NCBI GenBank assembly: GCA_039105265.1
Contig: JAPFFF010000129.1
Span: forward strand, 1 to 42,665
From: Tritrichomonas musculus
Taxonomy: Eukaryota > Parabasalia > Tritrichomonadida > Tritrichomonadidae
Length of the DNA stretch: 42,665 nt
Direction of reading: 5' to 3'
Positions 26,001 through 36,298 of this stretch are shown here, piece after piece. Below the pieces are notes generated by a model, which was not told the origin of the DNA, did no database searches, and saw only the letters and a program-made list of their open reading frames with translations. The translations under genes were made by a program, and so were the position numbers. The first letter of the stretch is position 1. Each line of letters begins with the position of its first letter.

Positions 26001-29000
26001 CAACCAGTCGATGTAGTTGCAGACATAGGACTACCACCCGATACTTTTGCAGAAGCTGAAAACACAATTGCAGAAAAACCAGTCGATACATTCACAGGCT
26101 CAGATCTATCAGAAGATACATTCACAGGCACTGAACAACTAACTGATACACTCTCAGATGCAGTACTACCGGCCAATTCATTCACAGACACAGTACAATC
26201 AGTCGATGCGCTCGCTGATACTAAACAACTAATGGATTCATCCACTTATCCAGAGCAATTAGACGATGCATTCACACCTGCAAAAAATTCTTTCAAATCA
26301 GTCACTCTGTCAACTCATTCTAAGAAGCAGCAGCAAAACCAAGTAAATCGCTCGCACCAGCAGCAAATTCGTTTCAAGCACTTTCGCCAACAGCACAAAT
26401 ACCAAAAACATAAACAAAGGACACTGTCAAAACGTCATATTGACCAAACAAAACAGAAAGACCAATCAAATGCACTCGCTGAGAACAATTCAACCCAATC
26501 TAAGCATAAAGAGGAGAAAGACAGTTCTATCACAGGTGCTGATAATTCATTGCATGATAAACAGTCCCCTGTTAATTCTAATGATTTCCGTTCCCATGAC
26601 TCTGATTTCATGGATAGATGTGAAATAGTTCTCGCTCCTTCACCCACAAATTCCGATTCCTCTCTTTCTTACTCCTCTGATGATTGTGATGCTTTCGATA
26701 TCTTAAATCCTGTAATCTCTCTACCTAAAGATTCTAATAATTCTCATAAGAAGATAAACAACAGCAACATTCTGTATGACATTACACAAAACTTTCAACA
26801 TCTATGCTGGTCAGAAAAAGATGATAGCAGACTCCTCAGTCTCTTCAATAAATTTGGTCCTAATTGGAACAAAATTGCTAATAGAATGAACAAAAACTGT
26901 GATGACATCAAATTACATTTCAATTTTCTTATCAATCAAAGAGACTTTTGTAATACTAGCTCAGATTCTTCTTATGATGATTGTTTTGACCGTAATCAGC
27001 AGCAGGATTCTAATGACATGACTTACACTTATCTAGAAGACGAAATAATACTACAATGTTATGCTGCTGACATTTCGACTGATCTAAGCAAATATCCAGA
27101 TTTACTACATGATAAATCTTTTAAGCAGTGCAAGGAAAGATTACATAACGTTCTCCTCTATAAAACAAACAAAACAGCTTGGTGCAAATTTGAAGATGAC
27201 ATCTTATTAGAATCTTATTGGATGATTGGACCTAGATGGCTGTCATTGAGCCGACTTATTAAACAGCACGATCCCCACGATATTCGTTGTAGATGTGCAA
27301 TTCTCCTCAAGTCTTCTCTCAATCTCAACTATGAGATCTCAGACTTCATTGACTTCGATAAAGTTAGAATCAATATCAACAAAGGTTCAAACACTCATTC
27401 CATTAATACCTCACAGGAAATCTCCAGTTATGACACATTAATTGATGACATCACGTACAGTCCAAATCAAGATGAATATTGTTCACCAAATTCTAGCTCT
27501 ACCTCATTTGAAGATTCGCTTATCGACTGCCTTAACGTTCAAGATGATTCTGATACAACCATTTTATTATCAAATCTCAAAAACACAGAGTATCTCTGTG
27601 AGAAGACATTTGATGTTAATTCTAACATCGCTGATCTTCTCCAAACATCAAACAATTGGCCAGCTCCAATACCAAACATTTGTTATTTTGATGATTGCAA
27701 TCATATTGCAGAATCTGAAGGAAGCTTGCGAGTGCACATCAGAAACTTTCATAAAGTCGATACTTCATTGATTAAAGATGAGATTGTGAACATCATTTCA
27801 CATATGTCAAAGAAACGGATAAAACCGTTCTTTGACTTTAAAAATGGACAAATGGCAAAAAACAATAATCTGATGATTCTTTGCCATCAACCGAATTGTA
27901 ATTACATGAGTGACAGAGACTCAAATATGGCCAAACACCGCTGCAGACACTCCTCATACTTCCGACACATTGAAAATCTTGGAAGATTCTGGGGTTCATT
28001 AAAGACATGGTATGAAACAGTTCATCGATTACCAACAATTAATGAGCTCCTAGGCAGCAATGAAGTGTGGGTTTGTAAAAAATGTGACTTCTCTGCTGGT
28101 GATGAGAATGCTCTCAAAAACCATGTCTATCGTAGTCACGCAATTAAAGTCAACTCTGACTTGCACAATTACTGTGACAATGCAATCTTATCTTTCTCGT
28201 TCGACGATGATCTGCCCCACACTAACGTTGAACCTGCAACCAACAAACACTTGTTAACGGACAACACATCACAGTCACATTCACCTCAGAATAAAAGAGT
28301 TGAAAAAAGTGGATCTCACCAACAAAAAAGTGACAACGTTTTCAATACAGTTGACAAAATATATTTCGATATTTTGAAAGAATCTGATTCTGACTCTGAT
28401 TCTTGTTGTTCCTTTAATAATAATTTACAAATCAATCCAAAGAAAATCGTTCAGAGCCCTCCTGATGTTCTAACTAACGGCTCGCCTACATCTCATAATA
28501 TGTCTCCCCAGCTGCCACTGTCATCCACAGACCAGCATTCTCAGTCTAATACACAGATTGATTCTCCTCTTTCATTAAACTTTTTTCCCTCTGATATTCA
28601 ACATTCTTTGAGTCATAATTGCGCTATTGATGAACATCACGTAACAGCATTTGATTTGCATCCATCTTTGAATGAAAATGATGGGCTTTGCTCTTATATT
28701 GGCAATTATATTGATTATGTAAATAAGAAAGATCATCATAATTCTCAAATTGATAATCATCTTTCTGAACATCACATCAATCCAATTGAAAATCATCTTT
28801 CTCGAATTAGTAACACTCAATTCGAAACTAATCAAAACATTGAAGAACATCACATCAATCCAATTGAAAATCATCTTTCTCGTAATAACAACACACAATC
28901 TAAAACTAATCAAAACATTGAAGAACATCACATCACACAAACTGAAAATCATCTTTCTCGAATTAGTAACACTCAATTCGAAACTAATCAAAACATTGAA

Positions 29001-32000
29001 GAACATCACATCACTCAAATTGAAAATCATCTTTCTCAAAATAGTAACACTCAATTCGAAACTAATCAAAACATTGAAGAACATCACATCACTCAAATTG
29101 AAAATCATCTTTCTCAAAATAGTAACACTCAATTCGAAACTAATCAAAACATTGAAGAACATCACATCACTCAAATTGAAAATCATCTTTCTCAAAATAG
29201 TAACACTCAATTCGAAACTAATCAAAACATTGAAGAACATCACATCACTCAAATTGAAAATAATCTTTCTAGAAATAATAGCAATCAACCCGAAGCTAAA
29301 GGTATTATCGAAGAACATCACAATTCGCCTATTGAACTTCGTCATTCTCACAATCATATTCCTAATTCCGAATCACACAATAATATAACTTTCGACTCAT
29401 TCTCGTTTAGTGATTCAGACAGTGAGGAGCAGATCTCAGACTCACCTCATAACAATAATATAACATCACATAATTGTAGAAGTCTCAACATCCCAAGCCG
29501 ATTCAATGATTTACGCCAATCCAGAAGAAAAATTCGTAAGCCATTGAATCGTATCACTATGACCTCAAATAATTCTAATTACATTTACAACTTCCCAACA
29601 GACCCGAAGATGAAGAAGATATCGCAAGGACTGAAATGGTTCAATGATGCTCAACAAAGAGGCTGTATTCATCTTCCCAAACTGGACCGGGACAAAAGGA
29701 AGCTGATATCCTCTGGTCTCAAAGATCTCTTTCAACTTGAACTCACGCCTCTCATCATTGAATTCAATCCAACTGCAATGGAGGATGTTGACCCTCAATT
29801 GAGATGGAAAATCTTTGAGGGTGCGTATGAAGAATCACTTCACCGTATCAGAACTCATGTCGCTCTCAAACTTAATATTGAACCTTCGTTCATCTATCAC
29901 AAAAGGAAAAAACGCCAGTTCAATAATATTAAACACGAAGAACTCTTCAGTATTCAAAGAAAATTGAGTAATCTCAAAAAACTGGCAAGCGACATTGAAG
30001 TAGTTAACGAAATGGACAGACTGGCAGAAGACTCAAAATTTGAGAAAGCATTGAGTCGAATCATACAAAATGTCCAAGTCATCCCACCTGAAGTCAGAAT
30101 TGAACTTTTTAATAAGGAGAACGTTTTAGACATATGTGATGATTTATGTTACATTAAGGAAAAAGCAGCAGCGTGTTCGAAATGGATTGAGGGGAAAATT
30201 GGTCAGCTTATAAAAGACGAAATGAGCTTAAAAAGTCAGAACATTCAAAAAAAGAGGTTACAAGAAGCATACTCAGATAACGCTAAGAAAACATTAAACA
30301 ATTTTATATTCAACAAATCTTCCCCTGAATGTCAGATTGATGAAGATGTGGTTAGAGACTATTTTGCATCAACATTCAGCAGAAATGTAAAAGTATTCCA
30401 ACCAGATGAAGAAGGAATTTTTTCACTTCATGAAACTTTTTCTGATGACGATAGAAGAGAATTCATTGATTTCATCAGTAACAAAGATGAAATAATTAAC
30501 GTTATTAAATCGAGAAAATACGAATCTGCTGCAGGTCCCGATGCTATTGACTATTCAATTTTCAAGTTGGTTCCGAACGCTGCAGCTGACTTCATCGTCG
30601 CAATTAACGATATCATCATCAACTATAACCGTGTTCCAAGCGGTTGGAAAACGTCTCATACAAGGTTAATATATAAGAAAGGTGACCCTAGTACCCCAAA
30701 CAACTGGAGACCGATATCTATTTCAAATGCGATATACAGAATATTCAGTTGTTTGTGGGCACGGGGTATCAACTTTTTCAATACAAGACTTAACGTATTT
30801 TCCCCTAATCAAAGAGGATTCATTGCAGGCATAAACGGTTGTTCTGATAATGCATCTATTATTTCTGAGTTATATTGTGACGCAATCAGAAAGAATAAGG
30901 ATATCATTATAACCGCTCTTGATTTCAAAAACGCATTTGGCTCAGTCCCTCATGAGATGATATTCTCATCTCTTATAATGAAAGGCTTCCCTGAAAAATT
31001 CATTGATATTATTAAAGACGTTTATCTAGGAGCCACAACTAATATCGTCACATCAAGCTACTCTTCAAAAGCGATAGATATCAAGAAAGGTACAAAACAG
31101 GGGTGCCCCGTCTCCCCTCTCCTCTTCAACCTTTGCCTGGAACCATTATTTGAGGCGATCAATAATCTCAATAAAAATGACGGATACAAATTTGGCCCTA
31201 GAGATGATCGTTCTTCATTCAATATTTTGGCCTATGCAGACGATATCTTACTTATCTCAGATTCATATCATGGAATGAACAACATGCTCAGAACTTGCGA
31301 ACGATTTTGTCAGTACTCTGGGATGGAACTTGCTCCTTTGAAATCCTGTTCGTTCGGATATCTCCTCAATAACCGTCGGAGATGTGGTCTGTCTCAAGGC
31401 TTTTCAATCAACAACGTCATGATCCCCTTCGTTGGCATTGATGAATCTATCCGTTATCTTGGGACACCGATAACTGCCAGAAAAACCGCCAAACTTAAAA
31501 CATCAACTGACATTGTTTTGAAATTTATTTCTAAAGCTCAGAAGATTTTTAACTCTGATCTTAAAATAGTTCAAAAAGTTCATGCATTCAAAACATTCTT
31601 GATTCCGACCCTTGACTTCTCTCTTCAGAATGGTCAATTAAAGGTGAAAGACATTGAGAGAATTGATGATACATTAGGTGCTATGGTTAACAAACTTATC
31701 GGAGGTGCCTTACCCATTGCCATTAAGCATGCTTCATGGAAAGATGGCGGTTTGTCTATACCATCTATCAAGGAAAAAAGTGACACTGGTAAAATTAAAT
31801 CTTTTCTAAGAATGTTCCTGAACAAAGATACTCTTATCAGGAAACTCACAAACATTTCAATTGAAAACGAAAGACATATGAGAAAAATTGGTATCGTTAA
31901 CGATATCAGCTCACAAAAATTCCTCAACTGGAACTCCGATACACAAGACACAGAAGCTCCAGGGACCAATTCCATTATCAACAGAGCCAGAAAAGCTCTG

Positions 32001-33062
32001 AAAAACTTGGACTTAACCCTCAGCTACGATGACGATAACCTCAACGATGACACTCTGAACACCTCATATCACAATGATTGCCCTCAATTGGTCCTCACAG
32101 ATACATTGACACATGACAGCGTTCATCTTCAAAACTGCAAAAATTTGTCACTTTTCTTAACGGAAAGGAGAAGGGACAGATGGAAATCAAAATTAGCAGC
32201 CAATACATTTCACCTTCACTCCCTATCAGCATTCAATAATAATCCGTTATCTAACGACTACGCAGTTAGACAGCAGTATCCCGTAAGTGACACTTTTTTC
32301 AAATTCGCCTTCCAAAGTAGGGCAAACCTTTTGCCTACGCCTGAGTTTGTTGAAATAATGAATAACCGCCAACATTCACCTTGTGAATTGTGCTTGAGGC
32401 AAAATAAAAGCAGGAATCAAAGCCTGGCCCACATCCTTAATGGCTGCACTGCAAAATATCAAGCATATACTCAAAGACATAACAAAGTTCAGGCCGCTAT
32501 CGTAAAACACGTTAGAAATTTACATGACGTAGACGAAATTTATTGTGACAGGTCACTTCATCTTAATGAATTACCTGATAACCTTAAACGGTTGAGACCC
32601 GATATCGTGATATGGCTGAATAACCGTTCAAAATGTTTTATCATCGAGATCAGTGTCCCGTACGCTTGTCAAAGAGATGGTGAAGATACACTTTCAATGG
32701 TTTACAACCAAAAGAAAGACAAATACAGAGACCTCATTAATCACATAAGGGGTCTTAAAATACAAGTTCAACTTTTTGTGATTATCGTTTCTTCTCTTGG
32801 TGCAGTCTATAAAGATTCGTTAACAGATATCAATCATCTTTTTCTTTACAAAAGTATAGGTAAAACTGTTATCAGAAGTGTTTCAAGAGCTGCCCTCATC
32901 GGGTCTCTGAAAATTTGGTTTGAATGTCCCCACAGAAGTTCAGATCACATGGCAAATAGTTCTGGGGCCCCTCTTAATTGCAATGAAACACTTGATTCGG
33001 TTTCTGAAGATGATGAAGACGATGAACCATCTCATGAAAATTTATATACACAAAATCTTTAA
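23052..33062 (+). CDS. Giant RLE-LINE protein (3,336 aa), copy 3
   Basis: The product is identical over 3,336 residues to that at 9805-19815, with all Myb, finger, reverse transcriptase and endonuclease residues in place. Two complete uninterrupted frames of 10 kb are unusual for an old LINE and argue that the insertion is recent relative to the mutation rate. Confidence 0.93.
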   Translation: MAYLQSAEDANSFDTPPANFRENFSNDISFYKENLPNRPTSPHKPNSLPYTNQTSIPNFIDQPYQDLFLFTNYHENRKLSQFSESNKFNYDSFSIFNPNTFEIQFYNFNKFSFNNREHCIKQHRPTNKQFTPNVYHLQHPPKSHFDIPISQQHKPHHNQLIQSQIQNNKLKNSQQQNIQSTQSQQQTHHSNLSQVQNNQPQTELSILSHKQSSQPIQSQKQQQLSTQPQYLINHSRRSIPPNNQSTRPNLWSKQMTHSNLRNFQSMHSQTQNSQLLHSQIQNNQSIYSLTQSTRMQINQSMHSQTHSKQKMHSQTQNNQSLNSQTHSNQWHPLTQSNQSMLSQTQSNQSIHSQKHSIQMIHSQIQNIQSMHSKTQNNQSIHSLTQNNLLRHLQMQTKQSMYSKSQNNQMLHSKTQNNQSIHSSIQSNQPIQSHTLYIQSMHSQKQIQNNYPKNLLFQNSQSLHLQSQYYQTLTPSQVISSNVDEENLTFAMKMKRGLVEDPTICTEIDTINAPSTTVDDDEIEEFDYKRDDFLFLPELNPLTQLKQSFDNEENLTFIMKMEKGLVEDPTSYTDNDILCVTSTTSNDEDIEEFDYKPDSFLFLQELNPSTQLMNSFDNEENSTFIMKLKRGLVEDPSIDTENEVCKVPSTTVDDEDIEEFDYKPDSFLFLQELNPSTQLMNSFDNEENSTFIMKMKRGLVEDPSILTEFDTTIVSNPILDNFDTDNFDYKTDSFLFSPELSLTSHISFPADTKQYVDKFTNIEQTGVSFTNTKQSINDFTSAKQPIVVCNDAEQSIDTFVNAGQPVDTLRDPEHPVKTFNVAEQSADALKDAELSDDAFTNTEHSVDAFADTGHPFEEPIGAEHTNAKQVNDVITDTEQPINEFTDTNYIDTEQSDDALTDTEHTNADQPADAFKQPEAFIDAEQPVYLSTDLEQSDETFEATGQADAVLRIDSFEDTEQLIDAITDAKILADTFTDDEHTDADQPVDVVADIGLPPDTFAEAENTIAEKPVDTFTGSDLSEDTFTGTEQLTDTLSDAVLPANSFTDTVQSVDALADTKQLMDSSTYPEQLDDAFTPAKNSFKSVTLSTHSKKQQQNQVNRSHQQQIRFKHFRQQHKYQKHKQRTLSKRHIDQTKQKDQSNALAENNSTQSKHKEEKDSSITGADNSLHDKQSPVNSNDFRSHDSDFMDRCEIVLAPSPTNSDSSLSYSSDDCDAFDILNPVISLPKDSNNSHKKINNSNILYDITQNFQHLCWSEKDDSRLLSLFNKFGPNWNKIANRMNKNCDDIKLHFNFLINQRDFCNTSSDSSYDDCFDRNQQQDSNDMTYTYLEDEIILQCYAADISTDLSKYPDLLHDKSFKQCKERLHNVLLYKTNKTAWCKFEDDILLESYWMIGPRWLSLSRLIKQHDPHDIRCRCAILLKSSLNLNYEISDFIDFDKVRININKGSNTHSINTSQEISSYDTLIDDITYSPNQDEYCSPNSSSTSFEDSLIDCLNVQDDSDTTILLSNLKNTEYLCEKTFDVNSNIADLLQTSNNWPAPIPNICYFDDCNHIAESEGSLRVHIRNFHKVDTSLIKDEIVNIISHMSKKRIKPFFDFKNGQMAKNNNLMILCHQPNCNYMSDRDSNMAKHRCRHSSYFRHIENLGRFWGSLKTWYETVHRLPTINELLGSNEVWVCKKCDFSAGDENALKNHVYRSHAIKVNSDLHNYCDNAILSFSFDDDLPHTNVEPATNKHLLTDNTSQSHSPQNKRVEKSGSHQQKSDNVFNTVDKIYFDILKESDSDSDSCCSFNNNLQINPKKIVQSPPDVLTNGSPTSHNMSPQLPLSSTDQHSQSNTQIDSPLSLNFFPSDIQHSLSHNCAIDEHHVTAFDLHPSLNENDGLCSYIGNYIDYVNKKDHHNSQIDNHLSEHHINPIENHLSRISNTQFETNQNIEEHHINPIENHLSRNNNTQSKTNQNIEEHHITQTENHLSRISNTQFETNQNIEEHHITQIENHLSQNSNTQFETNQNIEEHHITQIENHLSQNSNTQFETNQNIEEHHITQIENHLSQNSNTQFETNQNIEEHHITQIENNLSRNNSNQPEAKGIIEEHHNSPIELRHSHNHIPNSESHNNITFDSFSFSDSDSEEQISDSPHNNNITSHNCRSLNIPSRFNDLRQSRRKIRKPLNRITMTSNNSNYIYNFPTDPKMKKISQGLKWFNDAQQRGCIHLPKLDRDKRKLISSGLKDLFQLELTPLIIEFNPTAMEDVDPQLRWKIFEGAYEESLHRIRTHVALKLNIEPSFIYHKRKKRQFNNIKHEELFSIQRKLSNLKKLASDIEVVNEMDRLAEDSKFEKALSRIIQNVQVIPPEVRIELFNKENVLDICDDLCYIKEKAAACSKWIEGKIGQLIKDEMSLKSQNIQKKRLQEAYSDNAKKTLNNFIFNKSSPECQIDEDVVRDYFASTFSRNVKVFQPDEEGIFSLHETFSDDDRREFIDFISNKDEIINVIKSRKYESAAGPDAIDYSIFKLVPNAAADFIVAINDIIINYNRVPSGWKTSHTRLIYKKGDPSTPNNWRPISISNAIYRIFSCLWARGINFFNTRLNVFSPNQRGFIAGINGCSDNASIISELYCDAIRKNKDIIITALDFKNAFGSVPHEMIFSSLIMKGFPEKFIDIIKDVYLGATTNIVTSSYSSKAIDIKKGTKQGCPVSPLLFNLCLEPLFEAINNLNKNDGYKFGPRDDRSSFNILAYADDILLISDSYHGMNNMLRTCERFCQYSGMELAPLKSCSFGYLLNNRRRCGLSQGFSINNVMIPFVGIDESIRYLGTPITARKTAKLKTSTDIVLKFISKAQKIFNSDLKIVQKVHAFKTFLIPTLDFSLQNGQLKVKDIERIDDTLGAMVNKLIGGALPIAIKHASWKDGGLSIPSIKEKSDTGKIKSFLRMFLNKDTLIRKLTNISIENERHMRKIGIVNDISSQKFLNWNSDTQDTEAPGTNSIINRARKALKNLDLTLSYDDDNLNDDTLNTSYHNDCPQLVLTDTLTHDSVHLQNCKNLSLFLTERRRDRWKSKLAANTFHLHSLSAFNNNPLSNDYAVRQQYPVSDTFFKFAFQSRANLLPTPEFVEIMNNRQHSPCELCLRQNKSRNQSLAHILNGCTAKYQAYTQRHNKVQAAIVKHVRNLHDVDEIYCDRSLHLNELPDNLKRLRPDIVIWLNNRSKCFIIEISVPYACQRDGEDTLSMVYNQKKDKYRDLINHIRGLKIQVQLFVIIVSSLGAVYKDSLTDINHLFLYKSIGKTVIRSVSRAALIGSLKIWFECPHRSSDHMANSSGAPLNCNETLDSVSEDDEDDEPSHENLYTQNL
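23529..24479 (+). repeat. Q/S/N-rich repeat block A, copy 3
   Basis: Same block as 10282-11232. Confidence 0.85.
24501..25304 (+). repeat. Four 201-bp coding repeats, copy 3
   Basis: Same four 67-residue modules as 11254-12057. Confidence 0.9.
25296..26285 (+). repeat. Acidic repeat block C, copy 3
   Basis: Same block as 12049-13038. Confidence 0.85.
28767..29312 (+). repeat. 78-bp coding minisatellite, copy 3
   Basis: Seven 26-residue repeats. The count equals the other copies, although such arrays normally change length fast. Confidence 0.9.
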
Positions 33063-33160
33063 TAACAACGCTTCACTACATCTTTTCACCTCACCTCACC
33101 ATTTTCATTTATATGAACTCTAACTTTTCTTAACTCTTATCTTACTTACTTAATAAACAA

Positions 33161-33184
33161 ATCCTCCTAACATCCATATTTTTT
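33161..33184 (+). repeat. Target-site duplication, 3' copy, unit 3
   Basis: Orphan tRNA-Ala tail, pairing with 22994-23017. Confidence 0.92.
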
Positions 33185-33211
33185 CTATGTTTTTTTTTTT
33201 TTGTTTTCTTT

Positions 33212-33577
33212 TTACATGTCAAAGAACATCTGGCCATTACATAAATTAAAACTTTTTTTACATATCGCCCGAATTCTTACTCTGTGAAACATATTATGAT
33301 TCCAGAATTGTTGTTTATGTCTTTTCAATCCTTGCCTATGAAATTACAACATGTAAAGAATCATGCTATGAACTTGGTCCAAAAGTAACTTCATTATTAC
33401 AGTAAGATGAATACCATATTTATCTTGAATATTTAGGTAAAATCGGTCCTCCAAGAGGAAATTAAATACATCCTGGTTCATTTCGGGAAATTCGGCATAG
33501 CACCAAGACCGTATTTTATTTAAATTAATGTAATTATTATGCTTTTTATTGTATTCAATTGAATACCTTCTAAAAAA
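33212..33577 (-). pseudogene. Coding-like relic of unknown family, unit 3
   Basis: Third copy of the minus-strand relic described at 6718-7083. Confidence 0.35.
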
Positions 33578-33593
33578 TTATATTCAATTGAAT
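33551..33593. repeat. Pair of matching palindromes, unit 3
   Basis: Palindromes at 33551-33566 and 33582-33593, as in unit 1. Confidence 0.6.
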
Positions 33594-33725
33594 GTACTTC
33601 GAATAAAAGGAAAAAAAAATAGCTTTGCTTTTTAACATTGGCCAAATTTTATATAATAAAAACTCTGGACAAAATGCCTTAGTTCTGAAATTTGTATTAT
33701 TTATTTTCATTTTTCAAATCACATT

Positions 33726-33731
33726 TCATTA
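33726..33731 (+). promoter_or_regulatory. Inr-like initiator, DUF3447 gene, unit 3
   Basis: TCATTA upstream of the ATG at 33748. Confidence 0.45.
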
Positions 33732-33747
33732 ATTAAAACTTATAAAA

Positions 33748-34929
33748 ATGGACCTTAAAGATTATATTGAAGAAAAAAAAGAACTTTATGAGCTCGTTAT
33801 TCAATATATTGATGATGAAAGTGATGATAAAAATGTTGTTTTTGAAAATTTGATCCAATTAATTGAAGAAATAAATTTTGATGTGAATCATAGCGAATTT
33901 AGATTATTACTTCATTTAATTGTACAAATATCGAATAATCACTACCGTGGAACCAATTTCTTCGCTAAAATAGAGGCAATTCTTTCGAAATTGAAAATCA
34001 AACAGACCTTTTCAAATTCTGAAATATTTAAAATATTCAAGAGCAACAAGCGAATTCTTCTTTATCTTATTCAAAGTAAGATCCTTGAAATTGACCAAAT
34101 AATCGCTGATCAAATAATTGACCTTGACTATTCAAAATTTCTGTATACCGAGGTCAAAGCATTTATTAAAGATGATAAAAAAAAGGAAGAAATTGAGAAT
34201 CATTCTTTTGAAGCAGACCGCCAAATGGCTGAAAATGATTCAATTATAGGAAAGTTGATTAGAGCAGATTCAGTTGAAGAATTCATAGCTTATGTCAATA
34301 AAAGTAACATCAATTTGAACCTGAGAATTCCACCTTCAATTTATGAAACAAACAGTTACTTATTGAAGCTAGAAAAGCTGCCATATTTGATTGAGTATGC
34401 AGCTTTTTTTGGAGCCATTCAAATTTTCGAATTCATGCTAAAAAGTGAAGTCGAATTGACCTCTTCTATTTGGAATTTCGCCTTACATTCAAATAATCCT
34501 GACTTAATTCACCTCCTCGAAGAATACACACTTGAGCCAGAATCCAGCAATTATCAAATCTGCCTTTCTCATGCGATTCTCTTTCATAACAACAGCTTTG
34601 CTCGATACATCGTTGAAAACAAGTTGGATGAGCAAGTAAATCTTGACACTTTTTGTAATCTGGATGAAATTGTTATTGATGGCATTTTTAGCTCTTATAA
34701 TCTGCATTTCTTTCCTTCTGACTTCAATAATAGAACGATCTTTTATTGCTTGATCGAGAATTATTACACTGACATTTTAATTGCTATTGTGAGCAGCAGG
34801 ATTTTGAAATCCGACTCGATAGTAATTTTCAAACTCCAAAGTTATTTTTGTAATTCCAAAACAAAAAATTTTAATCACATTCAAAACAAAAAAATAATTT
34901 TTTATTGCGTTTCAAAACCAAATCTTTAA
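33748..34929 (+). CDS. DUF3447-type degenerate ankyrin protein, unit 3
   Basis: Third identical 393-residue product; domain description at 7254-8435. Confidence 0.75.
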   Translation: MDLKDYIEEKKELYELVIQYIDDESDDKNVVFENLIQLIEEINFDVNHSEFRLLLHLIVQISNNHYRGTNFFAKIEAILSKLKIKQTFSNSEIFKIFKSNKRILLYLIQSKILEIDQIIADQIIDLDYSKFLYTEVKAFIKDDKKKEEIENHSFEADRQMAENDSIIGKLIRADSVEEFIAYVNKSNINLNLRIPPSIYETNSYLLKLEKLPYLIEYAAFFGAIQIFEFMLKSEVELTSSIWNFALHSNNPDLIHLLEEYTLEPESSNYQICLSHAILFHNNSFARYIVENKLDEQVNLDTFCNLDEIVIDGIFSSYNLHFFPSDFNNRTIFYCLIENYYTDILIAIVSSRILKSDSIVIFKLQSYFCNSKTKNFNHIQNKKIIFYCVSKPNL

Positions 34930-35020
34930 ATGATATTTATGAAAAAACAAAATATTTTGTAAAGTTTCAAATCGATTAGTTAAATAAAATTTTTATTGTT
35001 TTTTTGTTTATTTTGCAGCA

Positions 35021-35665
35021 ATGAAACTTGCCTGCGATTGTGACAATCATGAACTTGTTGACTGTTTTATATCACAGGAAGGATTTGAGTTCAAACCTTA
35101 CATTTTCCAGAATGCGACATCTTTGACGAGAATTAACATTCCTGACGCGTTTACAGTGATACCAAACTCAGCATTCCGAAACTGCTCGTCACTTATCGCA
35201 GTTTCTATCCCTTCTTTTGTAACTTCATTTGAAACAGCTTGTTTCTTTGGGTGTGAAAGCTTGAAGGAAATCACAATTCCAGACACGGTTGTCTCGATTG
35301 GCAGTTATGCCTTCTGCGATTGTTTCTCGCTGGAAGAAGTCACAGTTCCTCCTTCGGTTAAACGGATTGAAAGGTCTGTTTTCAGTGGCTGTAAATCATT
35401 GAAAAAAGTGACACTTCCAGAATCAATTTTATTTATTGAATCTTTCGCCTTCGAAGGCTGCACTAGTTTGAAAGAGATCAACATTCCTCCCTGTGTAACC
35501 GAAATTGGAGCATGCTCATTCAAAGACTGCTCGTCCTTGGAAAAAATTGTCATTCCTTCATCTGTGACCAAAATTGGAAGGAAATGCTTTAAAGGATGCC
35601 TGGAGTTGTCTAGCATCACCATTCCTCCCTCCTTTGATTTAAAAATGCTCGATGAAAACTTTTGA
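35021..35665 (+). CDS. BspA-like LRR_5 protein, unit 3
   Basis: Third identical 214-residue LRR_5 product; start and exon questions as at 8527-9171. Confidence 0.6.
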   Translation: MKLACDCDNHELVDCFISQEGFEFKPYIFQNATSLTRINIPDAFTVIPNSAFRNCSSLIAVSIPSFVTSFETACFFGCESLKEITIPDTVVSIGSYAFCDCFSLEEVTVPPSVKRIERSVFSGCKSLKKVTLPESILFIESFAFEGCTSLKEINIPPCVTEIGACSFKDCSSLEKIVIPSSVTKIGRKCFKGCLELSSITIPPSFDLKMLDENF

Positions 35666-35837
35666 AACTGGTTCATTTAATGATTGTTATGGCTTGGCAG
35701 GAGATTTGAATATCCATAAATCTGTTGCATTCATTGGAGAGTCTTCACTTGAAGGATGCTTTAACATGTGTGGTTTTCTAACGATTCTTGATTTGAATCA
35801 TTTGCAAATCAGACAATTGTTAAATACATTATTATAA
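35643..35837 (+). pseudogene. Continuation of BspA-like repeats in another frame, unit 3
   Basis: Third copy of the out-of-frame LRR_5 extension. Confidence 0.7.
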
Positions 35838-36184
35838 GGCGTATTATGATAGAGAGAAATAATCATTTAACTAAAAATAAATATTTATTCATAAAAGTTA
35901 AAATTAGTGTTTATATTCAAAATCTATTTGATTAATGAGCCATATTTTTCAAAGATCAAATCACCAATCCATGGTTGTTATTGAATAATAGAATATAAAG
36001 GAATTCATTCCCATTGCATTTGTGATGGGTAATAATTGTGAAATACTTTTTGCATTGAAGATTGAACAGTCACATAATAAATGAAATTGTTTCTGAGAAA
36101 GAAAAAGTGACAAATATTATTAAAAGCTTCATATAAATAAAATATATTATTTAAATTTAACTATTAATTTCAGAATATGTGAAA

Positions 36185-36256
36185 GGGTGTTTAGCTCAGT
36201 GGTAGAGCGCTACATTTGCATTGTAGAGGCCAGGAGTTCGATCCTCCTAACATCCA
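36185..36256 (+). tRNA. tRNA-Ala (anticodon UGC), unit 3
   Basis: Third copy of the 72-nt gene, intact cloverleaf. Confidence 0.97.
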
Positions 36257-36264
36257 TATTTTTT
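36241..36264 (+). repeat. Target-site duplication, 5' copy, unit 3/4
   Basis: The 5' border of the last retrotransposon copy; its partner lies beyond the window. Confidence 0.9.
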
Positions 36265-36266
36265 TT
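36259..36266 (+). terminator. Pol III terminator of tRNA-Ala, unit 3
   Basis: Eight T after the tRNA 3' end. Confidence 0.85.
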
Positions 36267-36280
36267 ATTTTTAGTCCTTA

Positions 36281-36285
36281 CCTTT
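36281..36285 (+). promoter_or_regulatory. M5-like (CCTTT) initiator, retrotransposon copy 4
   Basis: CCTTT 14-18 nt before the ATG at 36299. Confidence 0.5.
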
Positions 36286-36298
36286 TTAGCCAACGATA

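Larger units (their letters stand above)
23018..33160 (+). mobile_element. Full-length RLE-type non-LTR retrotransposon, copy 3
   Basis: Complete 10,143-bp copy, matching 9771-19913 in all frames and borders. Its presence with the same flanks shows amplification together with host DNA and not a second independent transposition. Confidence 0.9.
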